A stretch of 64,000 bases of DNA from Novosphingobium sp. G106 (GTDB taxonomy: Bacteria; Pseudomonadota; Alphaproteobacteria; Sphingomonadales; Sphingomonadaceae), in the NCBI RefSeq assembly GCF_019075875.1, contig NZ_JAHOOZ010000001.1, positions 4,650,001 through 4,714,000 of the forward strand, given 5' to 3'. Below the pieces are notes generated by a model, which was not told where the DNA came from, ran no database searches, and saw only the letters and a list, made by a program, of their open reading frames with translations. Position numbers and translations under genes: made by a program. Below, one piece after another: positions 35,281 to 44,441 of this stretch (the stretch's first letter is position 1; every line of letters starts with the position of its first letter).

Positions 35281-36300
35281 ATGTCACTGGGGCTTTTTGG
35301 GGCAGATCACCCTACATTCTCCGCATGCACGGAGACTTCGGATGTTCAAGATCGGGTGGTGAAGGAAACGCCTCCAAGGTATTTCGTGAAACGCATCGCA
35401 AGCCAATCGCGGGAAACTGGCTCAGTCCTTTCGGGTGATGACGAACCACACATCGCCAGCAAGCCCGCACGACTGAAGCCTACCAGCACGACAGCAAGTC
35501 GAGCGGCAAGCCTCAAGGCTGGCTTTGGCGAGCTCGTGGAAGTTGTCTCGCCAACCCACACCGTTGCCGATCTCATTCTAGGTAACGAAAGTGCGTTCAC
35601 ACTTTCAAGCGTGGCCAGTGAATTTCGGCGCGGTGACGAAATACGAAGGCATGGGCTTCAGGTGCGTTCGAAGCTGCTATTTTGTGGACCTCCTGGCTGC
35701 GGGAAATCGCTTTGCGCTGAGGTGGTAGCAGCCGAGCTAAAGATGCCTTTGGTGATTGCCCGATTGGATGCCGTCATCGCCTCGCATCTTGGCGAAACCG
35801 CGACAAACCTCCGAAAGATGTTTGATGCAGCGCGTACCCGACCCGTTGTACTTTTTCTTGATGAATTCGACGCCCTTGCGCGAGCTCGTGACGACACAAC
35901 GGAACACAGCGAAATTCGCCGCGTGGTGAATAGCTTGCTAATGATGATCGATACGTTCCAAGATCGAAGCCTGCTTATTGCCGCAACCAATCTAGAACAA
36001 TCGGTGGATCGAGCCATTTGGAGACGCTTCGATGAAGTCGTGGTATTTGAGAAGCCTACTATTGTTCAAATACGGCAACTTCTTAGACTAAAAACCAAAA
36101 ACTTTCCTGCCGATTTTGACATTACCAAATATGCAAGTGAATTTTTAGGCATGTCGTTCGCCCAGATAGAGCGGGCCTGTCTAAGCAGCATTAAATCATC
36201 AATTTTAGATCATAAAAAGTCAGTCAGCATAATCGCATTTGAGGCTGCGGTAAAACACGAAAAGCAGCGCGCGACCATTGAGAAATCACTATTGACTTAG
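35281..36300 (+). CDS. ietA: AAA+ ATPase, IetA-like component of a two-gene defence system
   Basis: A 339-residue single-domain AAA protein: a disordered Ser/Thr-rich N terminus (1-90), Walker A GPPGCGKS (136-143), Walker B LFLDEFDAL with D194/E195, sensor-1 LLIAATN and arginine-finger RRFDEVV. Adjacent to a subtilisin-type protease gene 46 bp downstream, on the same strand. This pair is the layout of IetAS, first described as a plasmid toxin/antitoxin-like module on an Agrobacterium Ti plasmid and later recorded as a phage-defence system. The sequence is richer in A and T than the surrounding genes, a sign of separate origin. No known close relative can be named from sequence alone. Confidence 0.75.
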   Translation: MSLGLFGADHPTFSACTETSDVQDRVVKETPPRYFVKRIASQSRETGSVLSGDDEPHIASKPARLKPTSTTASRAASLKAGFGELVEVVSPTHTVADLILGNESAFTLSSVASEFRRGDEIRRHGLQVRSKLLFCGPPGCGKSLCAEVVAAELKMPLVIARLDAVIASHLGETATNLRKMFDAARTRPVVLFLDEFDALARARDDTTEHSEIRRVVNSLLMMIDTFQDRSLLIAATNLEQSVDRAIWRRFDEVVVFEKPTIVQIRQLLRLKTKNFPADFDITKYASEFLGMSFAQIERACLSSIKSSILDHKKSVSIIAFEAAVKHEKQRATIEKSLLT

Positions 36301-36346
36301 TAAAATCGATTGAGCAGACCCTTCCCAATCGGGGTTGGGGCAAATA

Positions 36347-38698
36347 ATGGCTAAGTACGATTACCTGCCGCTCAAGCGACTCGAAGGAGAGCTTCAGCGT
36401 AGAAAACCGCCAGGATTTGGAGGCGGCCCCAAGAGGGAGCCGACTCAGCACGGCCCAAAGCTTTCTGGCGAAATTGCCACCGTTTTGGAGGAATACAAGA
36501 AAATGCCCTCTATCGAGGGCATCGACCCATCACTCATTTTGCGAGTTGAGCTCGCGGGATTTGTTGATGAGGCGGAATGGGGTCGCCTAGGATTAGTAGT
36601 ACTCTCCGAAGATCAGAATAAGACGCTTTTGCTTTTTGCTACCGATAAAGAACTTACTGAGTTTCGGAAAAGAATTGAAGCATATCAGGGAGAGCTTCCC
36701 TTAGGCCAAAAAGCTCCAGCCTACGCAGGGTTGATTGAAACAATCGAGAATATCGGAACCGCCCGCCCAGATGATCGCATAGGCGAAAGTATTGTTTGCT
36801 CTGGCATTAATACATTAACTGACTTTAATGTCGATTATATCTATCTCGTCGATGTTGAATTATTTCACCCCGCCGACGACCTTCAAGCGGATATATTCGT
36901 ATATCGCTTGGAAAATGCGTTATCGTCAAAGGGCGGAAAGGTCATAAATACATACAAGGGGGACAACCTCTTATTGTGCCGGGTCGAAGGCTCGGGAGAC
37001 GCAATCCGGGAGATACTCCAACTCTCGGAAGTATCCGCCATCGAACTCCCTCCGCAACCCGATCTGCAAATGGACGATCTTGGAGAGATCACGACAGAGG
37101 CCGTTTTTCCGGGAGATGCCCCCGCGGAAGAGGCGATAGCGATTGCGGTGATCGACAGCGGTATAAACTCTGGTCATCCACTGCTAACACACGCGGTACG
37201 CGGTAGCATTGTCGGCAAGTCATCGTGGACGGACGCGGACGAGGTCGGACACGGTACTTCGGTGGCGTCTATGGCGCTGTATGGCGATGTCGGCGCGCGA
37301 GCGCTAGATAACAGCTTTGATGCACCCTTCTGGGTCGCAAGCGCTCGCGTCGTCGATGAAAAGGGGAACTTTCCGAAAGAGATAACGGTTCCTGAGATAA
37401 TGGAATCGTCAATCAGATCACTTCACAAAGACCATGGTTGCCGGATATTCAACATTTCTCTCGGCGATCCAAAGCTTATTTATAGCGGTGGCAGGGCTGG
37501 AGTTTGGGCGTCTAAGCTCGATGAACTCGCGCGAGAACTAGATATACTTTTTGTGGTGTCCTCTGGAAACCAGAAAGATTTAAGCGCGCTTTACGGCGAG
37601 CAGATTCTGAAGAAGTATCCCTCCTACCTTCTTGATCCCAGTTCTCGAATTTTGGACCCCGCGACAGCTGCAAATGTACTCTGTGTGGGTTCAATTGCTC
37701 ATGCCAACGGCCTCGACGGAGAAGACGCCGATCTTGTCGGCGTGCGTCCGATTTGCGAAGCCGACCAACCTAGTCCTTTCACAAGAACAGGACCTGGCAT
37801 TCGCGGAATGATAAAGCCCGATTTGGTCGATTATGGCGGCACGGCCGTGTGGGATGGTCCAACGAAATCGCTTCTGAACGGCGGCAAAAAACCTAGTGCC
37901 GGGGTGTGGGCCTTTCACCACAAGCCTATTGATCGCCTCTTCCGTGCTCGATCTGGGACCTCTTTTTCGGCTCCTGCAGTTGCTCACAAGGCGGCGATCA
38001 TTCTGGCCGAAAACCCAAACGCGCCAGCCAATTTTTTACGAGCAATGCTAGCCCTTTCAGGCGAGATGCCGAGCGCGTCACTGGAAGTGCTGGCCTCTCA
38101 CGGGAAGCAAGCTCCACTAATGGTCTGCGGCAATGGCGTCCCCAACGTTGAGAATGCGCTTGGTTCAGACGACAGCCGTGTGATTCTGTATGCCAACGAT
38201 GATCTGATGCCCGACCACTTTGCTGTTTTCGAGGTCCCAGTCCCACCATTATTTCAAACGACGAAAGGCACTCGCGAGATCAAAGTGGCCCTCGCGTTCG
38301 ACCCTCCGGTTCGACGCACCCGAGCGGACTACCTCGGTTTAACGATGGGTTGGAGGCTACTTCGTGGGACCGACCAAAAGACGGTCTTCGATAATTTTCG
38401 AAAATGGGAAAAAGCGGAGGGTGATCCCCCCGAATTCCCGGCGAAATTCACCTGCGCGACCAATCCAGGGCCCCAGCTTCGAGAAAAGGGCACACTCCAA
38501 TGCGGCACGTTCTCAGCTAAGAAGGACATGTCCGATTATGGCGACACCTATTTCGTTGCAGTCTGGTGTCGTCGGAGATGGGCTCCGGATAGCTTAAAAT
38601 CTCAGCGATTCTCGTTGGCCGTAGAGCTTAGGCATAGCGCCGGCATAGCGCTGTATTCAACTTTAACAGTTCCTTTGCCGCTTCCATTGAAGGCGTAG
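36347..38698 (+). CDS. ietS: S8 (subtilisin) family protease, IetS-like component
   Basis: A 783-residue protein from ATG 36347 (TTG 36335 rejected). An N-terminal regulatory region (about 1-255) precedes a subtilase domain with the triad D270 (IAVIDSGI), H302 (VGHGTSVASM) and S539 (GTSFSAPAVA), plus oxyanion Asn408 (SSGNQ). The C-terminal 200 residues are beta-rich. There is no signal peptide, so it acts inside the cell, unlike secreted subtilisins. With the AAA ATPase before it, it fits IetS, the toxic protease partner. Expected role is abortive defence or plasmid exclusion by proteolysis; the trigger and substrate are unknown. Confidence 0.8.
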   Translation: MAKYDYLPLKRLEGELQRRKPPGFGGGPKREPTQHGPKLSGEIATVLEEYKKMPSIEGIDPSLILRVELAGFVDEAEWGRLGLVVLSEDQNKTLLLFATDKELTEFRKRIEAYQGELPLGQKAPAYAGLIETIENIGTARPDDRIGESIVCSGINTLTDFNVDYIYLVDVELFHPADDLQADIFVYRLENALSSKGGKVINTYKGDNLLLCRVEGSGDAIREILQLSEVSAIELPPQPDLQMDDLGEITTEAVFPGDAPAEEAIAIAVIDSGINSGHPLLTHAVRGSIVGKSSWTDADEVGHGTSVASMALYGDVGARALDNSFDAPFWVASARVVDEKGNFPKEITVPEIMESSIRSLHKDHGCRIFNISLGDPKLIYSGGRAGVWASKLDELARELDILFVVSSGNQKDLSALYGEQILKKYPSYLLDPSSRILDPATAANVLCVGSIAHANGLDGEDADLVGVRPICEADQPSPFTRTGPGIRGMIKPDLVDYGGTAVWDGPTKSLLNGGKKPSAGVWAFHHKPIDRLFRARSGTSFSAPAVAHKAAIILAENPNAPANFLRAMLALSGEMPSASLEVLASHGKQAPLMVCGNGVPNVENALGSDDSRVILYANDDLMPDHFAVFEVPVPPLFQTTKGTREIKVALAFDPPVRRTRADYLGLTMGWRLLRGTDQKTVFDNFRKWEKAEGDPPEFPAKFTCATNPGPQLREKGTLQCGTFSAKKDMSDYGDTYFVAVWCRRRWAPDSLKSQRFSLAVELRHSAGIALYSTLTVPLPLPLKA

Positions 38699-38833
38699 CC
38701 ACTGTCAATCATGATATCCATCAACGATCGCCGGCGATTCTGGTCAATCGCCAATCGTGATCGGCCGATAAACAGAATACGCGCCTGACATGTTCGTAAA
38801 GCGGATCGAAAATGAGAGGGGCGAGGCAGGATC

Positions 38834-41143
38834 ATGTGGTTCAGCTGGTTTCGAAGGTCGCAGCAGGCCAATGCTGAGGCACATCACGTCGAAAATGTCG
38901 GAGCGGACATTCCGATACGCGGTGCTGCAGAAGACCTGCTTAGCCGAACGATCCTCGCCACTCGAATTGCCCAGCTCCTAGCCACGCCGGGAGCGCGCGA
39001 AGGCCGGGTATTTGCGATCCGTGGCGGCTGGGGCTTTGGCAAAACGTCGCTCAAGAACCTTGTCATCGAAGCGTTGAACAAGGCGAGTCCCAAAGTAAGC
39101 TTCCTCGAGTTTAATCCCTGGCAATGGGGCGATGCCGACAGCATTGCACGAGCACTGTTCGGACAAATGGCTAGCCGCCTAGGTGGCGCGCACGCGCCCG
39201 ATGCCAAGAAGCGCGCCAAGGCCCTGCGGCGCTATGGCGGTATTCTGGTTGGAGGGAGCGGGTCGCTGGTCAAGGCCGGCGACGACAAGGGGCTATCTTC
39301 ATGGCTGAATAGCGCAGCGTTGGTCTGCGCCGCGCTCGGAATTGGCTTCCCCAGTCTTCCTACCAAGATTTTGGCGGCCGTCACGCTCGGGGCTGCGGGT
39401 CTCGCCATGGCGGTTGGGCGATTGCTAAATTGGATTGGCACGGATCTTTCCAATGCCCCGCTTGATGAGGTGCGCGAGGATTTGGAGGCTAGGCTGCGCA
39501 AGCTAGAGTATCCGCTGGTCATTTTCGTCGACGATATCGATAGGCTCGAACCCGATCAGATCCGGCTGCTGTTCCGTCAGATCAAGGTCAATGCCAATCT
39601 GCCCAACCTGTTGTTTGTGCTGCTGTTCCAGCCAAGCATCGTCGAACGAGCCCTGGCGCCTGTCGCCGGGGAGGAGGGGCGTCAATTCCTTGAGAAGATC
39701 GTGCAAGCGCATTTCGATCTTCCGCCGGTAACCTCCGAAAAGATGTTCCAGATTTTCGGCATGCAACTCTCGACATTGATCGACGGGCTTACAACGTCGG
39801 AAAATGGTTTCGAGCAGCGCCGCTGGGGAAACATAGTGCTTGGCGGAATCCAGCCATTCATTCGTAACTTGCGCGACGTCAACCGGCTGCTGACGTCGAT
39901 CGATATGCACCTGCCGATGCATCGCGGCTCGCACATTCTCGAGGTCAATATCCTCGATTTCTTGGCACTCGAAACCTTGCGCGTCTTCGAGGCCGACTTT
40001 CACGCATTCCTAGCAGCCCACAAGCCATTGCTGCTGCAAAGTGAGCGGTTTCGCGGTGATCATCGCGAACAATCGGACCGCGAAGCGATTACTTCACTGT
40101 TGGCTGGCGTGGCCGATGCCAATCGCGGCGCTTGTGAAGCGATGCTCAAAGAGTTGTTCCCCCCTGTCGAGTGGGCGCTTGGGGGCAGCCACTATGGTAG
40201 CGGCGATTGGGCCCGTACCTGGATGCGCGAGAAGCGGGTATGCACCGATCGCAGCTTCGATCGCTATTTCATGTTGCAGCTGCCCGACGGGGCAATGTCC
40301 GAATCCGAATTCGCCGCACTGACCCTTGCGGTCGCCGACCCGAAAGCGCTTACCCCGATCGTCGCTGACCTGCGAAGGCGCGATCTGCTAACCGCGCTCG
40401 CGACGCGATTTGATGAATCCGTCAATGAGCTACCGCTCGATCCATTCGACAACATGCTCGCCTTGATCGTGGTGCTTGGCGAAGAGATGGGGCGTACCCC
40501 GGGGCTTAAGGACCCTTTCAACACGCCCTTTCTATCTTGTTGGCGGGCAGCCTCTTGGTATCTCCAGCGCTTGAAGGAGCCCGAGCTTCGCACTGCGGCC
40601 TTGCTTCACGTCATGGAAGAAACCGGTGCTTTGGCTGTGCCGGCCGTGCTGATTTCGCTAGATATCGACCGCCGCGCCAAACCCGAGAACGGGGACACCG
40701 GCCCAGCTTTTGATGACGAGGGGCTCGCTTCGCTGAAGCAGCAATGGGTGACGCAAATGGAGGCGCGCTCAGCTGAATGGGATACCATCCTCGAAAACGA
40801 TCAGCTGGTGTCTCACCTTTATCGTTGGCGCGATTTTAGTCCCGTCGGGATCGACGCGCCACGAGCGTGGGTCCAGACCGTGATTGTCGATGATCATAAG
40901 CTGGCTCGCCTGCTGGTAAGGTTTCTGTCGATTGGTTCGCAGCAAAGCTGGGGCGATCGTGTTGCCACAAAAAGTGAGAGTTTTCGCCGCGACAGCCTTT
41001 CTGATTTCTTCGACCTCTCAGACCTCGAAAATCGGCTGCGGCGGTTGAAACGAGCCGACCTCGACGCCGAGCAGCGCCGAGTCCTAGAGCTTCTCGATTG
41101 GCACTTTGACCAATGGAATGCTGGTAAGAGCACGGACAGGTGA
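38834..41143 (+). CDS. KAP-family P-loop NTPase (likely defence)
   Basis: A 769-residue protein. Walker A is GGWGFGKTS (64-72, K70) and Walker B FVDDIDRLEP (D233/D234), both characteristic of the KAP NTPases; LEFNPWQWGD (91-100) is another KAP signature. Two hydrophobic segments, about 160-173 and 178-199, are inserted between them, as in membrane-associated KAP proteins. The rest is helical with no recognised domain. KAP NTPases are frequently found in phage-defence islands, often membrane-bound effectors. It stands 135 bp after the IetS-like gene, without overlap, so it may be a separate system. Confidence 0.85.
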   Translation: MWFSWFRRSQQANAEAHHVENVGADIPIRGAAEDLLSRTILATRIAQLLATPGAREGRVFAIRGGWGFGKTSLKNLVIEALNKASPKVSFLEFNPWQWGDADSIARALFGQMASRLGGAHAPDAKKRAKALRRYGGILVGGSGSLVKAGDDKGLSSWLNSAALVCAALGIGFPSLPTKILAAVTLGAAGLAMAVGRLLNWIGTDLSNAPLDEVREDLEARLRKLEYPLVIFVDDIDRLEPDQIRLLFRQIKVNANLPNLLFVLLFQPSIVERALAPVAGEEGRQFLEKIVQAHFDLPPVTSEKMFQIFGMQLSTLIDGLTTSENGFEQRRWGNIVLGGIQPFIRNLRDVNRLLTSIDMHLPMHRGSHILEVNILDFLALETLRVFEADFHAFLAAHKPLLLQSERFRGDHREQSDREAITSLLAGVADANRGACEAMLKELFPPVEWALGGSHYGSGDWARTWMREKRVCTDRSFDRYFMLQLPDGAMSESEFAALTLAVADPKALTPIVADLRRRDLLTALATRFDESVNELPLDPFDNMLALIVVLGEEMGRTPGLKDPFNTPFLSCWRAASWYLQRLKEPELRTAALLHVMEETGALAVPAVLISLDIDRRAKPENGDTGPAFDDEGLASLKQQWVTQMEARSAEWDTILENDQLVSHLYRWRDFSPVGIDAPRAWVQTVIVDDHKLARLLVRFLSIGSQQSWGDRVATKSESFRRDSLSDFFDLSDLENRLRRLKRADLDAEQRRVLELLDWHFDQWNAGKSTDR

Positions 41144-41346
41144 GGGAGCGTACCATCGCGGAACAGCGATGAGCCAGTTCGCTATCAGCCAAACTCAAGG
41201 CGCTTGCAGCACATAAATGTATGTCGGCTTTCGACGGAGCGATTTCGCCTCGCGAAAGTCGGCTATGTCGGCGTGTCCGGCAGCGCGTCACCCGGCCCTT
41301 AGCCGATGACCTATGTCAACGTGGCCTTGGCACAGCGTCAGAAAGC

Positions 41347-41365
41347 ATTCATATAGATAATGAAT
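41347..41365. promoter_or_regulatory. Inverted repeat before alpha/beta hydrolase gene
   Basis: ATTCAT (41347-41352), seven bases, ATGAAT (41360-41365), 27 bp before the hydrolase start. Perfect dyad in an AT-rich patch, so it may be an operator or part of the promoter. No regulator can be assigned. Confidence 0.35.
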
Positions 41366-41391
41366 CGCCCTCGCTTCATTAGGTCATTGCC

Positions 41392-42363
41392 ATGCCGCTT
41401 CTGCCCTTGCTTAAGCCGATGTTCGAAGCGCAACTCAGTTCTCCGCCCATGCCTGACGATGTACCGCCAGCGCAGATGCGGGCAGCGATGCACGCGATGA
41501 TCGACAAGAGCTTCTTTGCTCTTGCTACGCCCCAAGCTCCGGTCGCCTCTGAACGGGATATCACGATTGCGGTACGCGCGGGCGAAATCACCCTGCGGCT
41601 TTATCGCGGCGCCCCGGAAAATGCCCTGTTGCCCTGCCATGTTTACTACCATGGCGGCGGGTTCTTCCTGGGAACGCTGGATCAGAGCGACAACTATTGC
41701 CGGGCCCTGGCAAGGGCTGTGGGCTGCGCTGTCGTCTCAGTAGATTATCGGCTTGCGCCCGAACACCGCTTTCCCACCGCCGCGGAGGATGCTTATTCAG
41801 CGCTGGTATGGACGGCGTCGCATGCACAAGAACTTCGGATCGATCCGGCCCTGATTTCCGTCGGCGGAGGTAGTGCGGGCGGCAACCTTGCTGCTGTAGT
41901 CGCGCAGATGGCGCGGGAGCGCCTCGGTCCTTCGATTGTCGCGCAAGTGCTGGAAATACCGGTCACCGACTTTACCTCTATGCTGGCGCTTGAATTTCCG
42001 GACGAAGGTATCCGTTTCGAGCCTGCTAAAGCTTACGCACCCCTCTATCTTCGCGATGAGACCGACGCACACGATCCACTCGCATCGCCCTTACTGGCCA
42101 AGTCACTAAGTGGTCTCCCTCCAGCGCTTGTCGTTTGCGCCGAATACGACCAACTTCAACCCGAGGGCGAAGACTATGCACGCCGTCTATCGGAAGCGGG
42201 AGTGCCCACGACATACCGCCTCCTGCACGGACAGTTTCACGGATCGCAGGGCTTCGATGCCGTGATACCAGCCGAAGCGGCCGCTTACCGCGAGGAGATC
42301 GCCTCCTTTCTAACTGAGGCCTATCGCAAGCAGGCTTCGGTACGTGCCCAAACGGCAATCTAA
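41392..42363 (+). CDS. HSL-type alpha/beta hydrolase (esterase/lipase)
   Basis: A 323-residue enzyme of the hormone-sensitive lipase family: oxyanion motif HGGG (87-90), nucleophile elbow GGGSAGG with Ser161, acid Asp253 (CAEYDQL) and His283 (HGQFHGSQG). YRLAPEHRFP is another hallmark. It hydrolyses short-chain esters or lactones. Divergence from the defence island and similarity in GC to following genes place it at the left edge of the catabolic region. ATG 41392 follows a GGTCATTGCC stretch, with a weak ribosome binding site. Confidence 0.88.
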   Translation: MPLLPLLKPMFEAQLSSPPMPDDVPPAQMRAAMHAMIDKSFFALATPQAPVASERDITIAVRAGEITLRLYRGAPENALLPCHVYYHGGGFFLGTLDQSDNYCRALARAVGCAVVSVDYRLAPEHRFPTAAEDAYSALVWTASHAQELRIDPALISVGGGSAGGNLAAVVAQMARERLGPSIVAQVLEIPVTDFTSMLALEFPDEGIRFEPAKAYAPLYLRDETDAHDPLASPLLAKSLSGLPPALVVCAEYDQLQPEGEDYARRLSEAGVPTTYRLLHGQFHGSQGFDAVIPAEAAAYREEIASFLTEAYRKQASVRAQTAI

Positions 42364-42549
42364 CTTTATTTTTCAAATGCTTGCAAAACACCAGTTGCGG
42401 TTGCGCTTTGCGGACAGACTTTAACGGTTTGCCTGACTTCGGAAGCATAGGAACCGCGCCGGAACTCGATATTGATGGGCGAAGCCGATCAGTCGGTTCA
42501 CGGCACAATGCCCTGCAGCTATTGCAATTCATTTCCGCCCGGCCTTAAC

Positions 42550-42570
42550 ATGTGACAATATGTAACACAT
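42550..42570. promoter_or_regulatory. Inverted repeat before the amidohydrolase remnant/TetR operon
   Basis: ATGTG (42550-42554), eleven bases, CACAT (42566-42570), within TTAACATGTGAC-like sequence, 35 bp before the first gene. TetR regulators often bind such dyads, and the TetR gene is the second gene of this operon, so autoregulation is plausible. Confidence 0.35.
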
Positions 42571-42604
42571 TGGCGCCAATCCGAGTCGAACCGGGAGAAA
42601 TGCG

Positions 42605-42892
42605 ATGGAAATCCGTATCCTCATCAAGGGCGGCACCGTGGTCGACGGTTCGGGCGGGCCCGCCTACGCCGCCGATGTCCGCGTCGCCGGCGGTCGGATC
42701 GTCGAGATCGGCCGCGATCTGACTGCCGGCACCGGCGGGCGGACCTATCGCTATATACGCGATCCGGCACCGATGCGCCTGACGCTGGTGAACGGCGAGC
42801 CGACTTTCGACCGCGGCGAATTCACTGGCCGCTATCCGGGCCGGTTCGTCGGCCCCGAGACGCGCGAAGAGCTGGCGATCGCCGCCGAATGA
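42605..42892 (+). pseudogene. Amidohydrolase/N-acyl-D-amino-acid deacylase with large internal deletion
   Basis: The 95-residue frame joins the N terminus of a D-aminoacylase-type amidohydrolase (MEIRILIKGGTVVDGSGGPA, DVRVAGGRIVEIGRDL) to its C terminus (YIRDPAPMRLTLVNGEPTF, FTGRYPGRFVG). The family is usually about 500-600 residues; the metal-binding TIM-barrel core is missing altogether, apparently by one in-frame deletion. GGGAGAAATGCG precedes the start and the stop overlaps the TetR start, so the remnant still couples translation of the downstream gene. Confidence 0.7.
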
Positions 42893-43515
42893 CAAGCGCT
42901 GCCCTGGCCCTGCCCGCGGGGCTGCTCGCGTTCCAGAGCCGGCGCAAGGAGGATACGCGCAGCCGGCTGCTCGGCGCCGCGGCGACGGCGTTCTGCGCGC
43001 GCGGTTATGTTCCGGTCTCGATCGAAGAGATCGCGTTGGCTGCGGGTGTCAGCAGGATGACTTTCTATCGCCACTTCGGCGGCAAGGCGGAAATCGCTAC
43101 CGAGCTGTTCCGGCTCAACGCCCACGCCCACCTGCCGATGATTGCGGCGATCGGCGCCTGCGAATTTCGAGACGCCGCAGTGGTGCGGGACTGGATCGCC
43201 GGGATATTCGCGGTCGACCGCGAACAGCGCGCGATCCTGCAGGCTTTCATCCAGGCGAACGTGATCGAAGCGGGTTTTGCCGAAGAAGGCCACGCATTCA
43301 TCGGCGCGATCATCGCTGTACTCGGCGAGGATATCCCGGCCTTCGCGCTCGATCCGAATGCACCGTCGGATCGCCGCCGCTATGTCGAGGCGTCGCTGCT
43401 GCTCTACGAACTGCTTGACCAGAGCAACCACGCCGCGCGCAATCTGGGCGTGGCGGCTGATCATATCCTCGTCGAAGTCCTGGCCGACCGCTTCGTTGCC
43501 TTCGTCACGAGATAG
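42889..43515 (+). CDS. TetR-family transcriptional regulator
   Basis: A 208-residue regulator with an N-terminal TetR HTH (TRSRLLGAAATAFCARGYVP, VSIEEIALAAGVSRMTFYRH, FGGKAEI, about residues 20-65) and a helical ligand-binding domain. ATG 42889 overlaps the stop of the amidohydrolase remnant. An LLM enzyme and an AtuA-like gene follow on the same strand, so it probably controls that operon, perhaps through the dyad at 42550-42570. Confidence 0.88.
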   Translation: MTSAALALPAGLLAFQSRRKEDTRSRLLGAAATAFCARGYVPVSIEEIALAAGVSRMTFYRHFGGKAEIATELFRLNAHAHLPMIAAIGACEFRDAAVVRDWIAGIFAVDREQRAILQAFIQANVIEAGFAEEGHAFIGAIIAVLGEDIPAFALDPNAPSDRRRYVEASLLLYELLDQSNHAARNLGVAADHILVEVLADRFVAFVTR

Positions 43516-43552
43516 CGCTTTCGCCGCTGCGGGCGGCTTTTCTGGAGGTTGC

Positions 43553-44440
43553 ATGGAACATGGTCGTCTGGGAGTCTGGTGCGCCACGGATGGGTTGTCG
43601 TCGGCGCAGGTGGCGCAGCTGGCAAAAACAGTGGAAGCGCTGGGCTATGGGGCCCTGTGGCAGCCGGAAAGCTTTGGCCGCGACGTGACCGTCCTGTCTT
43701 CCTGGCTACTCGCCAATACGGCCAACCTGGTCGTCGCCAGCGGCATCGCCAGCATCTACGCCCGCGACGCGCAGTCCGCGCATGCCGCCCAGCAGGGGTT
43801 GGCCGAACAGTCGGATGGACGGTTCCTGCTCGGTCTGGGCGTCTCGCACGCGCCCGCCGTCGAACGGATGCGGGGGCATGAATACGGCAAGCCGATAGCG
43901 GCGATGCGATCCTATATAAAGGCCATGTCGAAATCGCTCTATCTAGCCCCGCCGCCTGCAGCGAAGCCGCCGCTGGTGATCGCGGCGCTCGGTCCGCGCA
44001 TGCTCGAACTGGCGGCCGAAATGACCGACGGCGCGCATACCTACAACGTCACGCCCGCGCACACCGCCGACGCGCGAAAGCGCCTCGGGCCGGGCAAGCT
44101 GCTCTGCGTCGAACAGATGGTGGTGCTCGAAACCGATGCGGAGAAGGCCCGCGCGACCGCGCGTGCCACGCTCGGCATGTATCTGAGCCTGCCGAACTAC
44201 CGTGCCAACTGGCAGCGCCTCGGGTTCGACGACGCCGACATGGACGATGGCGGATCGGACCGGCTGATCGACGCCACCGTCGCCTGGGGCGATCTTGACG
44301 CGCTGCGCGACCGGGTGCGTTCGCACTGGCAGGCCGGTGCCGATCACGTCTGCATCCAGCCGCTGTCGAGCGCCGGCTTCGGCACCTTCGACGACGCTGC
44401 CCTCGAACAACTCGCGCCGCGCGGCTGGCAGGAGCCGTGA
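43553..44440 (+). CDS. LLM-class F420/flavin-dependent oxidoreductase
   Basis: From ATG 43553 (TGGAGGTTGC) a 295-residue bacterial luciferase-like monooxygenase fold: LGVWCATDGLSSAQVAQLAK, LGYGALWQPESFG, ANLVVASGIASIYARD, then DGRFLLGLGVSHAP and PLVIAALGPRMLELAA. The pattern is that of the TIGR03620-type F420-dependent family. Typical reactions are oxidation or monooxygenation of small organics. It is coupled to the AtuA-like gene, the start of which follows its stop within a few bases. Confidence 0.82.
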   Translation: MEHGRLGVWCATDGLSSAQVAQLAKTVEALGYGALWQPESFGRDVTVLSSWLLANTANLVVASGIASIYARDAQSAHAAQQGLAEQSDGRFLLGLGVSHAPAVERMRGHEYGKPIAAMRSYIKAMSKSLYLAPPPAAKPPLVIAALGPRMLELAAEMTDGAHTYNVTPAHTADARKRLGPGKLLCVEQMVVLETDAEKARATARATLGMYLSLPNYRANWQRLGFDDADMDDGGSDRLIDATVAWGDLDALRDRVRSHWQAGADHVCIQPLSSAGFGTFDDAALEQLAPRGWQEP

Positions 44441-44441
44441 G

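Noticed and set aside
21660..41390. Attachment-site direct repeats bounding an integrated element
   Set aside because: I looked around the left HTH gene and after the KAP gene but saw no matching direct repeats, no integrase and no tRNA target; the element could as well be part of a plasmid.
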